Notes under the pieces: generated by a model
The model's input: only the letters and a program-made list of their open reading frames with translations
Database searches by the model: none
Told to the model about the DNA's origin: nothing
Made by a program: the position numbers and the translations under genes
Assembly: GCA_034401135.1 (NCBI GenBank)
Contig: JAWZSP010000004.1
Location: forward strand, 1,426,001-1,490,000
DNA from: Volutella citrinella
Lineage: Eukaryota > Ascomycota > Sordariomycetes > Hypocreales > Nectriaceae
DNA length: 64,000 nucleotides
Direction of reading: 5' to 3'
Shown: positions 12,410 through 22,797 of the stretch, piece by piece
Layout of the letters: each line of letters starts with the position of its first letter
How positions within the stretch are numbered: position 1 is the stretch's first letter

Positions 12410-13386
12410 ATGACCACCGCTCACAGACCTACATTCGATCCTGTACGTCCATATTTTCTTGGCTGCAATTCCCTGCCTCAGCTAACGCGTTCTCCAGGCA
12501 GTCGGCAAAGAAGCGCTGCGAGGTCCCGCCTACCATCAACGACTCCTGCCCGCCCACACGCAGCTGAAATTCCGAAAGGCCGGCCAAGGCGGTGATGCAG
12601 ATGACGCGCCCTCCCGCGATCTTGCGGCCGAGCTGCTCGCCGCCGAGAAGGCTCACTTCTCCAAGAAGAACGCCGGGGGCGTTCTTGCGCCCGAGGATGA
12701 CGAGGACGAAGACGCCGAGGCCTCTGGGGGCGTGAAGCGACCACATCTGATAGCCGGCGGCGAAGAGGACGGAGAGGATACGGAGGCGAAGAGGAGGCGG
12801 ATCTTGCAGGAAACCAGAGACATCGATGCGGATGACAGCGATGAGGAAGAGGAGGACAGCGATGACGACGACGATAGCGATGATGATTCGGACGCCGAGC
12901 TGCAACGAGAATTGGACCGTGTGAGGAAGGAACGAGAAGAGAAGAAGAAAAAAGAGGTGAGAAATCTCCAGTTGCACAGAGCTGCGGCGCCATCGACAAA
13001 ATCTGACCCTCTGCGCCACAGGAACAAGAGCGTCTCAAGCAGGAAGAGGACGAACGGGAACGAAACATTGCGCTCGGCAACCCATTGCTCAATAAGCAAG
13101 ATTTCAACATGAAGCGGCGCTGGGATGACGACGTGGTTTTCAAGAACCAGGCACGCGGCACGGAGGACAACAAGAAGAAGGAGTTTGTCAACGTAAGTGT
13201 CCAAGTTTTGTGTGTGCATGTTTCTTTTTGTCATGGTTCTATCGCGCCTCTACGCACAGTATTCAATCTGCTTGCAAGCCCCCAAGATCAAATGGTCCAT
13301 TCCTAGATTCATTTCGCTAACCTAAGCAACAGGATCTGCTCCGCTCTGATTTCCATAGGCGCTTCATGAGCAAGTACGTTAGATAA
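12410..13386 (+). CDS. CWC15: Pre-mRNA splicing factor Cwc15
   Basis: Nuclear spliceosome component of the Cwf15/Cwc15 family associated with the Prp19 (NTC) complex. Exons 12410-12442, 12498-12956, 13022-13192 and 13333-13386 encode 238 aa. The N-terminus MTTAHRPTFDPAVGKEALRG and the C-terminus RRWDDDVVFKNQARG...FHRRFMSKYVR are both diagnostic for the family. The middle is a very acidic Asp/Glu/Ser tract, then a charged coiled-coil-like stretch (RELDRVRKEREEKKKKE). The last exon is only 54 nt and ends at a TAA, found by matching the family's invariant C-terminus. Xylulokinase converges on it with an 83-bp gap. Confidence 0.93.
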
Positions 13387-13469
13387 AATTCATACCAGAC
13401 ACCTCGGGTTTGGTCAGTCATTAGATACCCTATTTTTTTTTCTTCCTTCTATATCTCCGCCTTCATTGA

Positions 13470-15324
13470 TTACTCCGACTCCTCCTCTTCAGCGAGGAGC
13501 TTGTGCTCCAAGCGCTCAAAAGCACCCAGCACCTCGCCGTACTTTTGGTAGATGCCGTCACGGTAGCCGTCGTCAATGCGCTTGATGGAGCCCTCCTCGT
13601 GCCAGCGTGCGCCAATGAGGTCATCAAAAGTCTCGCCGGGCTTGCGCTCGAGCGCCCACAGCGCCTTGTACGCACCTCCCATGGCGCAGGCGTTGCCGCC
13701 CACGTCAAGCTTGTAGACGCCTTCGGAGCCACCGAGAACCTCACCGATGACACGAGCAATGGCCGGATTCAGCGAGCCGCCGCCCACGAGGTAGATGCGG
13801 CGCGGCTGGGCAGGCAGGCCGTTGCCGGGGCTGTGCACGAGGTTCTGGGAGCGTAGGCGCATGGAAAGAGCCTGGGACTCGACGATGATGCGCGCATCGG
13901 TGGCCTTGTCCCAGCCATCGGCGGCCTCCTCCAGGTGGGAGCCGTCTCGGTCGCAGCGGTAGCGCCAGGTGCCGGCGCGGATGTTGGGGACCGTCTCGCG
14001 GAGGTAAAAGTAGAGGCCGAGCTTGGGGCGGTCGCCGGGTCGCGAGATGCCCAGGGGCGGGGTCTCGAGGACGGCGCGGTTGAAGTTCTCCCAGCCGGTG
14101 GGGCCGTCCTCCGGGTCCGGGGTCGGGAGCTGGTCGCGGACCTTTTCGCGGGCGAGGCCGCCGTTCTTGTAGCACAGCATGAACATGTAGTGGCCGTTGG
14201 TGGTGGGGTGGTTGAAGAAGTGGTAAGAGCCGTCGGGCTTGTACTTGGGTGTGTTCATCAGGAAGGTGGTGGAGGTGCCGAGGGAGACGATGGCGTCGAG
14301 TGGGCGCAGCGGGAGGGCCAGGATGGTGGCCGGGTTGTCGCCGGTGAAGGGCGTGATGGCGCAGTCCCGGGCGAAGCCGTGGCGGCGGACGAAGTAGTCG
14401 GAGATGGGGCCGAGGTTGGCGCCGCCGTCGGGGTGCGGCTCGCCGAGCTTCTTTCGCAGGTCCGCGGCGCCGGCCTTGCCCGCGGTGAGCTCGAGCAGCT
14501 CCTGGCTGTAGCATTGGTTCTCCATGTCCCAGAGGTTCATGCCGCAGACGTCGCTGATGTCGAGGGGCGCGATGCGGCCGAGGAGCACTGAGGCGAGCCA
14601 CGACGAGACGAGGGAGATGTGGGCGGTGCGGGCGTACATGTCTGGCTGGTCCTTTTTCAGGCGCATAATCTGCGGGCCGGTGAATCGCTAACATCAAGCA
14701 CACTCATTAGCATCGTCGCTATGGGTAAATGAAGGAGGAGCATGGTCGGTTGGGCACTTACATGGTGGGCTCCGCTGCCGGTAACGCGGGCAAGCTCATC
14801 GCGGTCGCCAAACTCAGCATCAAAGGCGTCGCACTCGGCCTGGGTGCTCTGGTCCTGCCAATTGGGCCCCCACTCATAGGCCAGCGTCTCGGGGAGCTGG
14901 TCGACGAGGTCTTTGCTCGGGTCAAGCTTGGCCAGGATAGCGGAGGCGCGGTCGTTGAGGTAGACGCTGCCGTGCTGCTGGCACGAGCCGCTGACGCCCT
15001 TGATGCGGGACAGTGGGACGGGCATGGCGTCGGCGAGACGGTCGAGGACGAGGTTTAGCGACTCCATCCATAGGGCGACGGGCGCGTAGACCTCGCCCGT
15101 CTCCTGGCGGACGTGGACTCCCTTGTGGATTCCATACTTGGGGCCGAAATCACCGTCAAAGTCGACCTTGGCCTCGCCGGTGACCTTGAGGTCCGAATCT
15201 ACGACGATGGCTGCGCAATGGTTAGCCACCTGGGCACTCGAATCTGGTTCTCATGCTGCTTGCCTTTGAGCTGCTGGGTCGACAGGTCAAAGCCCAGATA
15301 GAGGGGCTTCTGCTCGACGGGCAT
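13470..15324 (-). CDS. XKS1: D-xylulose kinase (xylulokinase)
   Basis: FGGY-family carbohydrate kinase that phosphorylates D-xylulose with ATP to D-xylulose 5-phosphate, the last step before the pentose phosphate pathway in fungal xylose and arabinose use; cytosolic. Exons 15324-15264, 15210-14762 and 14687-13470 give 575 aa, normal for fungal xylulokinase. Landmarks are LYLGFDLSTQQLK at the N-terminus, GVSGSCQQHGSVY, the junction GAHHRFTGPQIMRL, the nucleotide-binding stretch GDNPATILAL...SLGTSTTF, and the C-terminal YLVGGGSLNPAIARVIGEV with GGNACAMGGAYKALW. The first intron begins with GC rather than GT (AAAG|GCAAGC), and using it restores QQLKAIVVDSDLKVTG. An upstream in-frame ATG at 15567 would add 81 low-complexity residues; I prefer the internal start because it matches the usual N-terminus. 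Confidence 0.93.
15211..15263 (-). other. XKS1: GC-AG intron of the xylulokinase gene
   Basis: On the coding strand the exon ends AAAG and the intron begins GCAAGC, the usual context for a U2-type GC donor. It has a GGCTAACC branch-like motif and a GCGCAG acceptor and is 53 nt long. No GT donor nearby restores the conserved frame. Confidence 0.82.
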
Positions 15325-18075
15325 TGGGAGAGATTGGGGGAACGTGAGAGATGGGTGTAGAGGTAGTTGTGTTGGTTGCCAGCAGAGGGGGCCGCCGGAG
15401 GGCACTACTGAATACTGCGTGGGGAGTCGCACCGGGAACGAGCAGCTGCAACAGTGGCGGTGTCTCTGAGGCGACGATCGCGGGTGTGGATGATTTTCGT
15501 TGGCTACTGGGTTGGAGGTGAGGTTGAGGTCGGTGGTCTCGTCAGGGAAGTCCAACGAAGGAGCCATCGTGGCGGGAGGGCGTTGAGCTCAGTCAGGTAT
15601 TTGTATTTGGGCCTTGCGCTTCAGCAGCGTGGTTAGATAAGACGGCTCCAACTTAATTAGTAGCAGTCTAGCACTAGAGGACCCAGAGGGACGGGAGGCG
15701 AGTAAGGGCAATGGCACGGCAATAGTGGTCGAGTTGGGCTTGGTCCCTTGGTATGACGACGATGTCCCTGAGGATTGGCGCGGAACTACGATTTATAGAA
15801 AGCGCCACCTCGGCCTAGTCCCCTAGTCTCGTCGAGCCTACCCGTAACCTACCCACCCCCTCCGCCGTCTCCAACCCGAGCTGCATCGCGGAGAGAGGGA
15901 GTGGATGTCGGGACGAGGGGGATGATGGGGGGCAGCGGCGGTCCATTGCCGGAGGGGTGTGTGTCCAGCACACAGCAGCATCCCATTGCGTTGTCGTTAA
16001 AGACAGGGAAAGGAAAAGAAAAGAAAGAAAAGAAGCACTCAGTCATCGTGAGGCAGTGCGGTGCCCTCGAGCCCAGCAGGCCGGGAGGACGGAGGCGTGC
16101 TGGCGAGTAGGAGCTGCAGAAGGGACATCGGCCGTGCCGCAGCTCAGCAGGCAGTGTGCCGTAGCGGGGGCATGGGGTGGGGGGTGTATGAGGTACTGAG
16201 CCAGGGCCGGGAGGAGGACAAATGGTGATCCACAGGGACGCTCACGCGCACGCTGCCCTGGCTCCAGCAGGGACTCTGAGTCCAAGCGATGGGACAGAGG
16301 CTGCTCCCTTCGGTGGCACGGGACGGCCAGAGGAGGCAAACGGGGACGGGACCGGACAGGGCAGCTCGGCAGCTCGGGCGTCTTATTTCCAGGTTTCATT
16401 GTCAATCATCGCTACAGGGCTCGGTCAGCGGTGTCCGGGGCTGTCAACCAGGGACGAGGGGTCATGGATGACCTGCCAAGATGCCCCACGGGACCAACTG
16501 GACAGGTGACAGAGCACGGGACGTAGGGAGTGCTGGGGCAATGTTGGGCCGCTGGGCGCTGTCCACCTCCCTCTCTACATGGGCACGTACAATGAGCTGG
16601 TAGACATCAAGCTGGCGGCTGTACATAGTATTGCGAAATACCTAAGCCACTCGCAGCTAGCTCCACGCTCTGGGCGTAGGCAGCTGCAACAGTGTGCCAG
16701 GGGCGTGTCGTGGGGTTTCGCCCAGGATGAATGCGCAGAAGGAATTTGGGGCCCGTCTTTTTTTTTTCGTCCCCGGCAGATGAAGTGAAATCTGCGTCTA
16801 ACTCAGGCCCCGGGTAAATGGGACATGGGGAGGGGGGGAAGAGCCCCACCACACACCGCAAGTATCTTTGCGCCAACACTCAGCAATACTAGTACTAATA
16901 GTGGTAATCCAAAGGACGCTCAATTGTGAAAAGGTGCTCGTAGTTAAGGGGCCTCTTTTTCTATTCTTCGTTATATTCTATTATGTACATCCAACACTAC
17001 CAGCATGCCCGCTGGCTAAATCAGGTGTTGCCCATTGGATCCCCTCTGGTTTATCCGAGGGGATGGGGCCTTCTTCTGAGGTCCTGGCCTGTGATCTTCT
17101 TCAGCTTCGTGCTTCCCGACTCTCTTCGTCGTCTTCGAAATTAGGCAAAGCCTTTTCTTTTTTTTTTTTCGCCATTGTACATATGTACAGTCACTGCCAA
17201 CCACCAATCGTCCCTCGTCGCTTGTAAGTCAGGAGCCTGCCGGGCCTCGTGAGCGCGGTGAGCGACCAATGGGCGGCCGGCGCTTGTAAGAAAAGCGCTG
17301 TAACAGTGTCGTGGTGGGGTGGAGGCGTTGCACCCCGGCGTGTCGGTGGATTAGAAAGAAAAAAAGGAATCAAAGGGGCAGAGCGAGGATAAATCGATCC
17401 TGTGCTTTGTCGTCACGGCATTCGGAAGACCCAAAGCCCACAATGTTCAGATGTGCAGGAGCTGGTGCAGCCTGGGTCGGCCGGCGCACCGGGGCGTGTC
17501 GGTGTGTCCTTGTTGATACCCCCGGCTGCCGTCCCTGCCCCGGGACCTGACCAGCCGGCCCAGGTCATGGGCTGCCGCCTGTCCGTGGGGGCCACTTGGA
17601 GTTGGAGGTGAGAATGTGCGCCAGCACTGATTCCCACCCGAGAGCCCGCCCAGGGGTGGGTATGATACCTGGATGAGAGGCTGCCGCTGCGATGCACACC
17701 ACCGTACTGCATAATACAACGCTGCAACGCTATCTGGCGCACTCCTACTAGTAGTTTGTTAGGGGACCGGGAGTATCTTGGAGTGGCGGGACGCTGGGCA
17801 TCACCCCCAGCTGCATCCTGGCTCTCCCGGCCATGGCCACATCGCGCGGTAGGTGTCAAATATCAGAGCTAATGCGTTCCTGCCTTGTGCACAGTAGGTA
17901 ATGTCTGGGTTGATATTGTGGATTTCGGCCAAGGCTGGGAGCGCGCATTCTCGCCGGAGCCTCACCGGCCTCATCCCCGTCATGATAGCGAGCAACGCGT
18001 GGGGGATCGTAGGCCGGCCTGCAGGGGGCAGTGAAATACGGTTTGTCGGTCAAGGCCCCCGGGGTCGTCCACAAT
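15325..18075. other. Gene-poor spacer upstream of xylulokinase
   Basis: This 2.75-kb block lies between the xylulokinase start and the 3' end of the CDF transporter, both on the minus strand. It should hold the xylulokinase promoter. I see a purine-rich tract at about 16000-16038 (repeated GAAAA units), T-runs near 16757 and 17157-17170, and TACTAGTA-type motifs near 16887 and 17746. Open frames are short and show no conserved signature. Confidence 0.5.
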
Positions 18076-20117
18076 TTATTGCTTGTGCTCATGATCATGG
18101 GTTTTGCCGTTTTGCTTGGTTTGTTGGCGACCGTGCCCATGACCATGCTCGTGATTGTGAGCGTGACCGTGCTCGTGCTCAGAATCGCTGCTCTCGTCGT
18201 GCGATTCCATGGCCTGCACCGACCGATTCACAGCACCAGGGATAAAGTCATCAAACTTGGGCGCCACCGGTGCCTCCTTGGGCGTGAAGCGTACACGAAT
18301 CCTCCTAGCACCACGCACGTTGCCTCCAACACGTGTGCGGACCGCATCCTCGACTTCGGTGGACTGCACGACTGTCCACGCACCGGGCACTCCAAGCTCG
18401 AGGTCAATCAGATAGTTCTGGCCTGATTTGGTGCCGCTGATCATGCGTAGTTCGACATCATGACCGCTCTCTGGTAGACTTGCCAGCGCCTTCTGCGTCT
18501 GTCGCCTCACCGAATCCTTGACCTCGTCATCGATGCTCTGATCCGCGAGCTCGCAGAAGGCATCCAGGGTGTTGCCATAGCCAGCGTGCACCACCATGAA
18601 GGAGATCAGAAGCCCACCTACAGGGTCCAGCCACGCGGCGTTCTCGACGACATTGGCGCCGATGATTGCAGCCAATGTGACAAAGCCCGTCAGGCTATCC
18701 ACCCGGTGGTGGATGGCATTGGATGCAAGGACGGATGATTTGCGTTCCCGCGCTATTTTCATTGCTGCGATTGGTCAATTCCGTATTTCCGTGCCTAGTG
18801 TGCGCCTCCCTCGGGGAATTTGATGCAGCAGGATCGACGACCAAAAAAAGGGTGCGGGTAATTAGAGGGGAAAAAAGCAGGGAGTAAAGGACACATCAAA
18901 GGAGCTCCCTACATCCGAACAGACCGAAGCATCTACATCCGGAGCACAATGCGCAACCCGAAGCAGCCTCGAGTGCATGAAAGGAGATTGACAGAACTGG
19001 CAGAGGGGATCTTTGGGTACTTACTGGCATGGTAGAGCCACTCCTTGACTAGGATGGTTCCTGCTGCCAACCACGCAGCATGCAGGCTGGGAATGCCCAA
19101 GGCGGCGGCCGAGTGTGAATGGCTGTGACCGTGGCCAACACCATGGAGAAGGTCGTGCGCAGCTTCGGGGTAAAAATGGCCGTACAAGCTGAGGGCGCTC
19201 TCCCATCCCATGTAGAGTCCGCCGCCGAGGAGCATACTTGAGACGCCTAGGGAGCCTAGACTCTCCACCTTGCCAAAGCCCTGCGGAAACCGGTCGGTCG
19301 GTGGTCGCAGGCTCCAAGAGACGGTAGCCAGAGTCAATATGTCAGATGCGAGGTCGGCGATGCTATGCCACGCGTCGGCAACCATGGCCTTGGAATTGAA
19401 GGCCCAGCCGCCGGCGAATTTGACAATAGCCATGCTCAGATTGCAGAGTAGGCCGATTCGGGTGATGCGGACCCCGGGATCGCTCTTGTCGGTTGACATG
19501 AGGAAGGCATTGTCGTGGTGATGGTGGCCGTGGCCATGGGAGTGGCTGTGGCCATTTCCATGACTATGGCCACCAAGTGACCGAGACTGGAAAATTGAAA
19601 CACCCATGAGGGACAGCGGCGATTGAAGATGGGAGCTGCGCAGGGGAGAAAGATGAGGAATTGTGCGGCGTGCAGCAGGATTAGGAGCGCCGGTATTTAT
19701 AGATGACGCGGCGACGGGAGGATTCGATGGCTCTGGGGGCGAGGCCAGGCTGGCGAAGGAGGTTGTGGCAGCAATCGTCGGGGTGGAGGAGAGGATGATC
19801 GGGATGTGGGATGCCGAGGCTGAGGACGCGGCAGTGATGATGAGTGGTGTCCTCAAAAGCAGTCTGCGACACGACGTAAGGGCGCGGGCGCAGGAGTGAT
19901 GGCGTGGCCTCGACGAATTTATATTACCAGACGCCTTTGCGCGTCTCGGGTTGTCAGGGTGTCTCCACGACCACGACCGCTGTGGCCGTGCTGCCACAGC
20001 TGCCACACCTGGAAATACGGATGCTGCAGCAGGCGCCACGGCCTTCGCCGACGTCACTGCTGCCAGGCACACGGCCAGGCCGCCCACAGGACGCCCAGCC
20101 GCCGCGGGGGTACTCAT
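18076..20117 (-). CDS. Cation diffusion facilitator metal transporter, mitochondrial MMT type
   Basis: Predicted metal ion/proton antiporter of the CDF family, most like the mitochondrial Mmt1/Mmt2 branch linked to iron handling. Exons 20117-19025 and 18764-18076 give 593 aa; the intron (260 nt) joins WLYHA to TMKIARERKSSVLASNA. The first 170 residues are Ala/Ser/Arg-rich with almost no acidic residues, as in a mitochondrial presequence. There is a histidine-rich stretch at about 184-200, then membrane segments with the two metal-site motifs DAWHSIAD and HHRVD. A second His-rich loop (HGVGHGHSHSHS) lies between membrane segments, and the C-terminal cytosolic/matrix domain ends in a third His-rich tail. 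Met171 (MGVSIFQSRS) could start a shorter form without the presequence. The metal is not decided by the sequence; zinc, iron and manganese are all possible. Confidence 0.87.
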
Positions 20118-21553
20118 GAGGGCTGTGGGCTATGTGCTGGGAGCTGACGCTGCCGTTGCCGTTGCAGTTGCTCCTGTTGGAGCCGCTCCGACTGCTCCGG
20201 CTGCCGCTGGCTGGTCGTGCGTCTGCCGCCTCGTCGTGGTCGTCGCCGCCACCTCCTGGTGCGTTCTTTGGCCGGGCGGGAGAGTCGGCGGTCGTCGTCG
20301 TCGAGCGGATCGGGTCGAGCAGCAGCCGGCGGGCGAGGTCAAGCGCCGTCGAATAGGGCTGGGAGGGCGAGGCACTGGGGGGAGGGAGATTGAAGATTTG
20401 GAGAGCAACGAAGAGCTCTTTCTGGATCTTGTCGGTGTTGAAACTGCCCGTTAACGGAGCATGCCTCGGAGCTGGTCGGGGCTGGCTTCTGCCTCTGCCT
20501 CTGCCACAGCCGCCGCCGCCTGAGCTCGCCATGACCTCTGCCCATCCCAGCGGCCGCATCCGCCACCAAGATTGTCAAGGCCACCAGAATAGGCTGGTGC
20601 TGGTGGCTCCAGGCCCCCTCGGGCGCCCAATTGACGTGCAGTGCCCCGTGCTGTCGCCGGTTCCTAGTGCCTGCCAGGTGTCCGAGTCCACCTAAAAAAA
20701 CACGCCAGCCCGCTAAGGTCCGGTTGCGGGAAGGCTCTAAAATTATTGCGCGCCTAAAGTCAGGCGGTCTTACGGCATTGCTCAGGGCCTACCCCCCGCC
20801 TAATTCGAGCCTCCAGGTCTGTTGGGTCTTCGTCTGTTGTTCAGCCATGGTGCACGACTTCTTCTGCTTCGACGCTCAGAGCGCGTCTTTGTCTCGACTC
20901 GAATTGCATTGCATAATGCCATGCAGCGATTGTTTTTGCTCTTTCAAGAGTGGCGTTCTAGAACGCCTGAACCCGATGGATAGGCCTCAGATGTGCACGG
21001 CTCGGCGAATTGCGGCGTTTGCTCCTTGTTCCGCCACTGGAGCGAGCTGAACCCCGAAATGGGCCTGGGGATCCAACGGGCTGCCATTGATTTTGCAGGC
21101 GTTGTTGAGCTTTGTAAGCGGCTGCCCTTGGGGGCTAATTATTACCAGTGCCTAGCGGATTCCCCAGCCGTTCATCCACCCCTGGATCAGTCCAGTGAGG
21201 TTCCCGGGCCTCTTAGCTATGCAAGGCTGAGCCTGGATGACGCGCTTATTTCCGAGTTGCCATACTAATCGTTTTTGCCGCCACCGCCGCCTGATTGATA
21301 ACAACCCCTCGCCGGCAGGCATTCAATTGTAATCCTTGCTCATCAATTGGAACACATCCATATCTTTTCAGCGAGCCGTGCATCCCGTTGCCAGCCGCCT
21401 GACCAATCTTGCACCCAGCATTGCCCAACCTACCATCAGCCGTCCTGCACGGACATTGACCAGGATATACGCGACATCGCTGATGGAAATTGCGTCCCAG
21501 TGGCATCCTTCATTGCTCTCGTGTTCCCCCCTTTGCGTTCCCAGACTGTTCCA
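20118..21553. promoter_or_regulatory. Divergent spacer between the CDF transporter and the sirtuin
   Basis: Both flanking genes are transcribed outward from this 1436-bp region. On the minus strand, within the likely 5' leader of the transporter, an ATG at 20559 opens a 201-codon frame that overlaps the transporter start in another frame. It is Gly/Ser/Arg-rich and resembles no family known to me. The sirtuin side (from about 21300) is C-rich. No RNA gene is seen. Confidence 0.5.
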
Positions 21554-22753
21554 ATGAGGAAACCTGTATTACGCATCCCCTATACGGATCTTCTCCCACC
21601 GCAAGGCGTTACCCCGGCGTCTGCCTCCAGCTTTCAGGGAGCTCGCGCGGCCCTGCATCACTTCTTCGCGAAACCGGCTCCGGCACATCTTCCGCCGAAA
21701 ACTGTCGTCTTGACCGGCGCTGGCTTATCCGTCGCATCGGGTCTCGCAGATTACCGGGGCGCCAAGGGCACCTATCGTGTCAATAGGACGTATAGGCCCA
21801 TATACCATCATGAGTTTGTAAAGAACCATGAAGCTCGGAAACGCTACTGGGCCCGAAGCTTTCTCGGATGGTCCAGCCTTCACAAGGCGGTGCCGAACAC
21901 GGGTCACTATGCCATTCGTGATCTCGCCCAGCTGGGCCTGATTCGCAGTGTCATCACACAGAACGTTGACTCCTTTCATTCCACAGCACATCCGGATCTT
22001 CCAACATTGGAGCTGCACGGGTATCTGAGGTCTATTGTATGCACTTCATGTACTACGGAATTCTCGCGAGACGAGTTTCAGACCGAGCTGGCTCGTCTAA
22101 ACCCACGATGGGCTGCTCTTCTCGCCGAGGCCATCGCTTCGGGCGCTCTCGAGACTGAAGATCCCGCAGAACGCAGGTTCAAGGGTATCAAGATGAACCC
22201 CGATGGCGATGTCGATTTGCCCGATGCCCCCTACACGACCTTTCGCTATCCATCCTGCCCCAAATGTCTATCCGAACCGCCCGTTGGGTCGGATGGCCAC
22301 CAACATACCGTTCATGTTGATTCGGACGGAGCGTGGGCAGAGCCCAGTAGCGCCGGTATTCTGAAGCCCGCCGTCGTCATGTTTGGCGAGAGCATCGCTA
22401 GCAGCGTCAAGACCGCAGCAGAAGAGGCAATCGATGGCGCTGGAAAGCTCCTTGTCCTGGGAACCTCGCTTGCCACCTATTCCGCCTGGAGACTCGCCAA
22501 GCGGGCTCAGGAACGAGGGATGCCCATGGCCATCGTCAACGTTGGGGGCGTCAGAGGAGAGGAGAATTTCTTCGAAGATTTAGACCCGAATCAGCAGGGC
22601 GAGCTCGGTGTACGAGTTGAGCAGCTGACGGATGACTTGCTTCCGGCGTTGGTCACGGACCTGCGCACTGATCTGAAGACATTGGCTTCTGGTGTGGGTA
22701 CAGGGGAGGATGCGCCCAGGAACAATCAGGTCTTCAAAGACATGTTGTCATGA
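21554..22753 (+). CDS. SIRT4-like NAD-dependent protein deacylase (sirtuin)
   Basis: Sirtuin that removes acyl groups or transfers ADP-ribose using NAD; the closest match I recognise is the SIRT4 class, often mitochondrial. One exon, 399 aa. NAD-binding GAGLSVASGLADYRG is at about residue 54, TQNVDSFHSTA follows, and the catalytic His is in LELHGYL (His155). A zinc site is formed by C163/C166 and C235/C238, with an unusually long insert of about 68 residues between the two pairs. GTSLATYSAWRLAK and IVNVG near the C-terminus complete the Rossmann fold. I chose ATG 21554 because the open frame upstream has no earlier ATG. The short N-terminus has few acidic residues but is not a strong presequence. 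It converges with the next gene across only 44 bp. Confidence 0.9.
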   Translation: MRKPVLRIPYTDLLPPQGVTPASASSFQGARAALHHFFAKPAPAHLPPKTVVLTGAGLSVASGLADYRGAKGTYRVNRTYRPIYHHEFVKNHEARKRYWARSFLGWSSLHKAVPNTGHYAIRDLAQLGLIRSVITQNVDSFHSTAHPDLPTLELHGYLRSIVCTSCTTEFSRDEFQTELARLNPRWAALLAEAIASGALETEDPAERRFKGIKMNPDGDVDLPDAPYTTFRYPSCPKCLSEPPVGSDGHQHTVHVDSDGAWAEPSSAGILKPAVVMFGESIASSVKTAAEEAIDGAGKLLVLGTSLATYSAWRLAKRAQERGMPMAIVNVGGVRGEENFFEDLDPNQQGELGVRVEQLTDDLLPALVTDLRTDLKTLASGVGTGEDAPRNNQVFKDMLS

Positions 22754-22797
22754 TAGAGATTGCCTTAATACCCAGTATAAAACGGAATAGACTCAAT

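Noticed and set aside
13935..14591. A 218-codon open frame on the plus strand opposite xylulokinase
   Set aside because: It is Val/Ala/Gly/Glu-rich and exactly antisense to a well-supported enzyme with GC-rich third positions, which leaves stop-free shadow frames. No motif is recognisable.
13741..14703. A 320-codon minus-strand frame overlapping xylulokinase in another frame
   Set aside because: Its product is almost pure Arg/Pro/His/Leu, the usual out-of-frame reading of GC-rich codons.
15325..15567. An 81-residue N-terminal extension of xylulokinase from an upstream in-frame ATG
   Set aside because: The extension is His/Pro/Ser-rich and unlike the enzyme family, whose usual N-terminus matches the internal Met at 15324. 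It is treated as leader.
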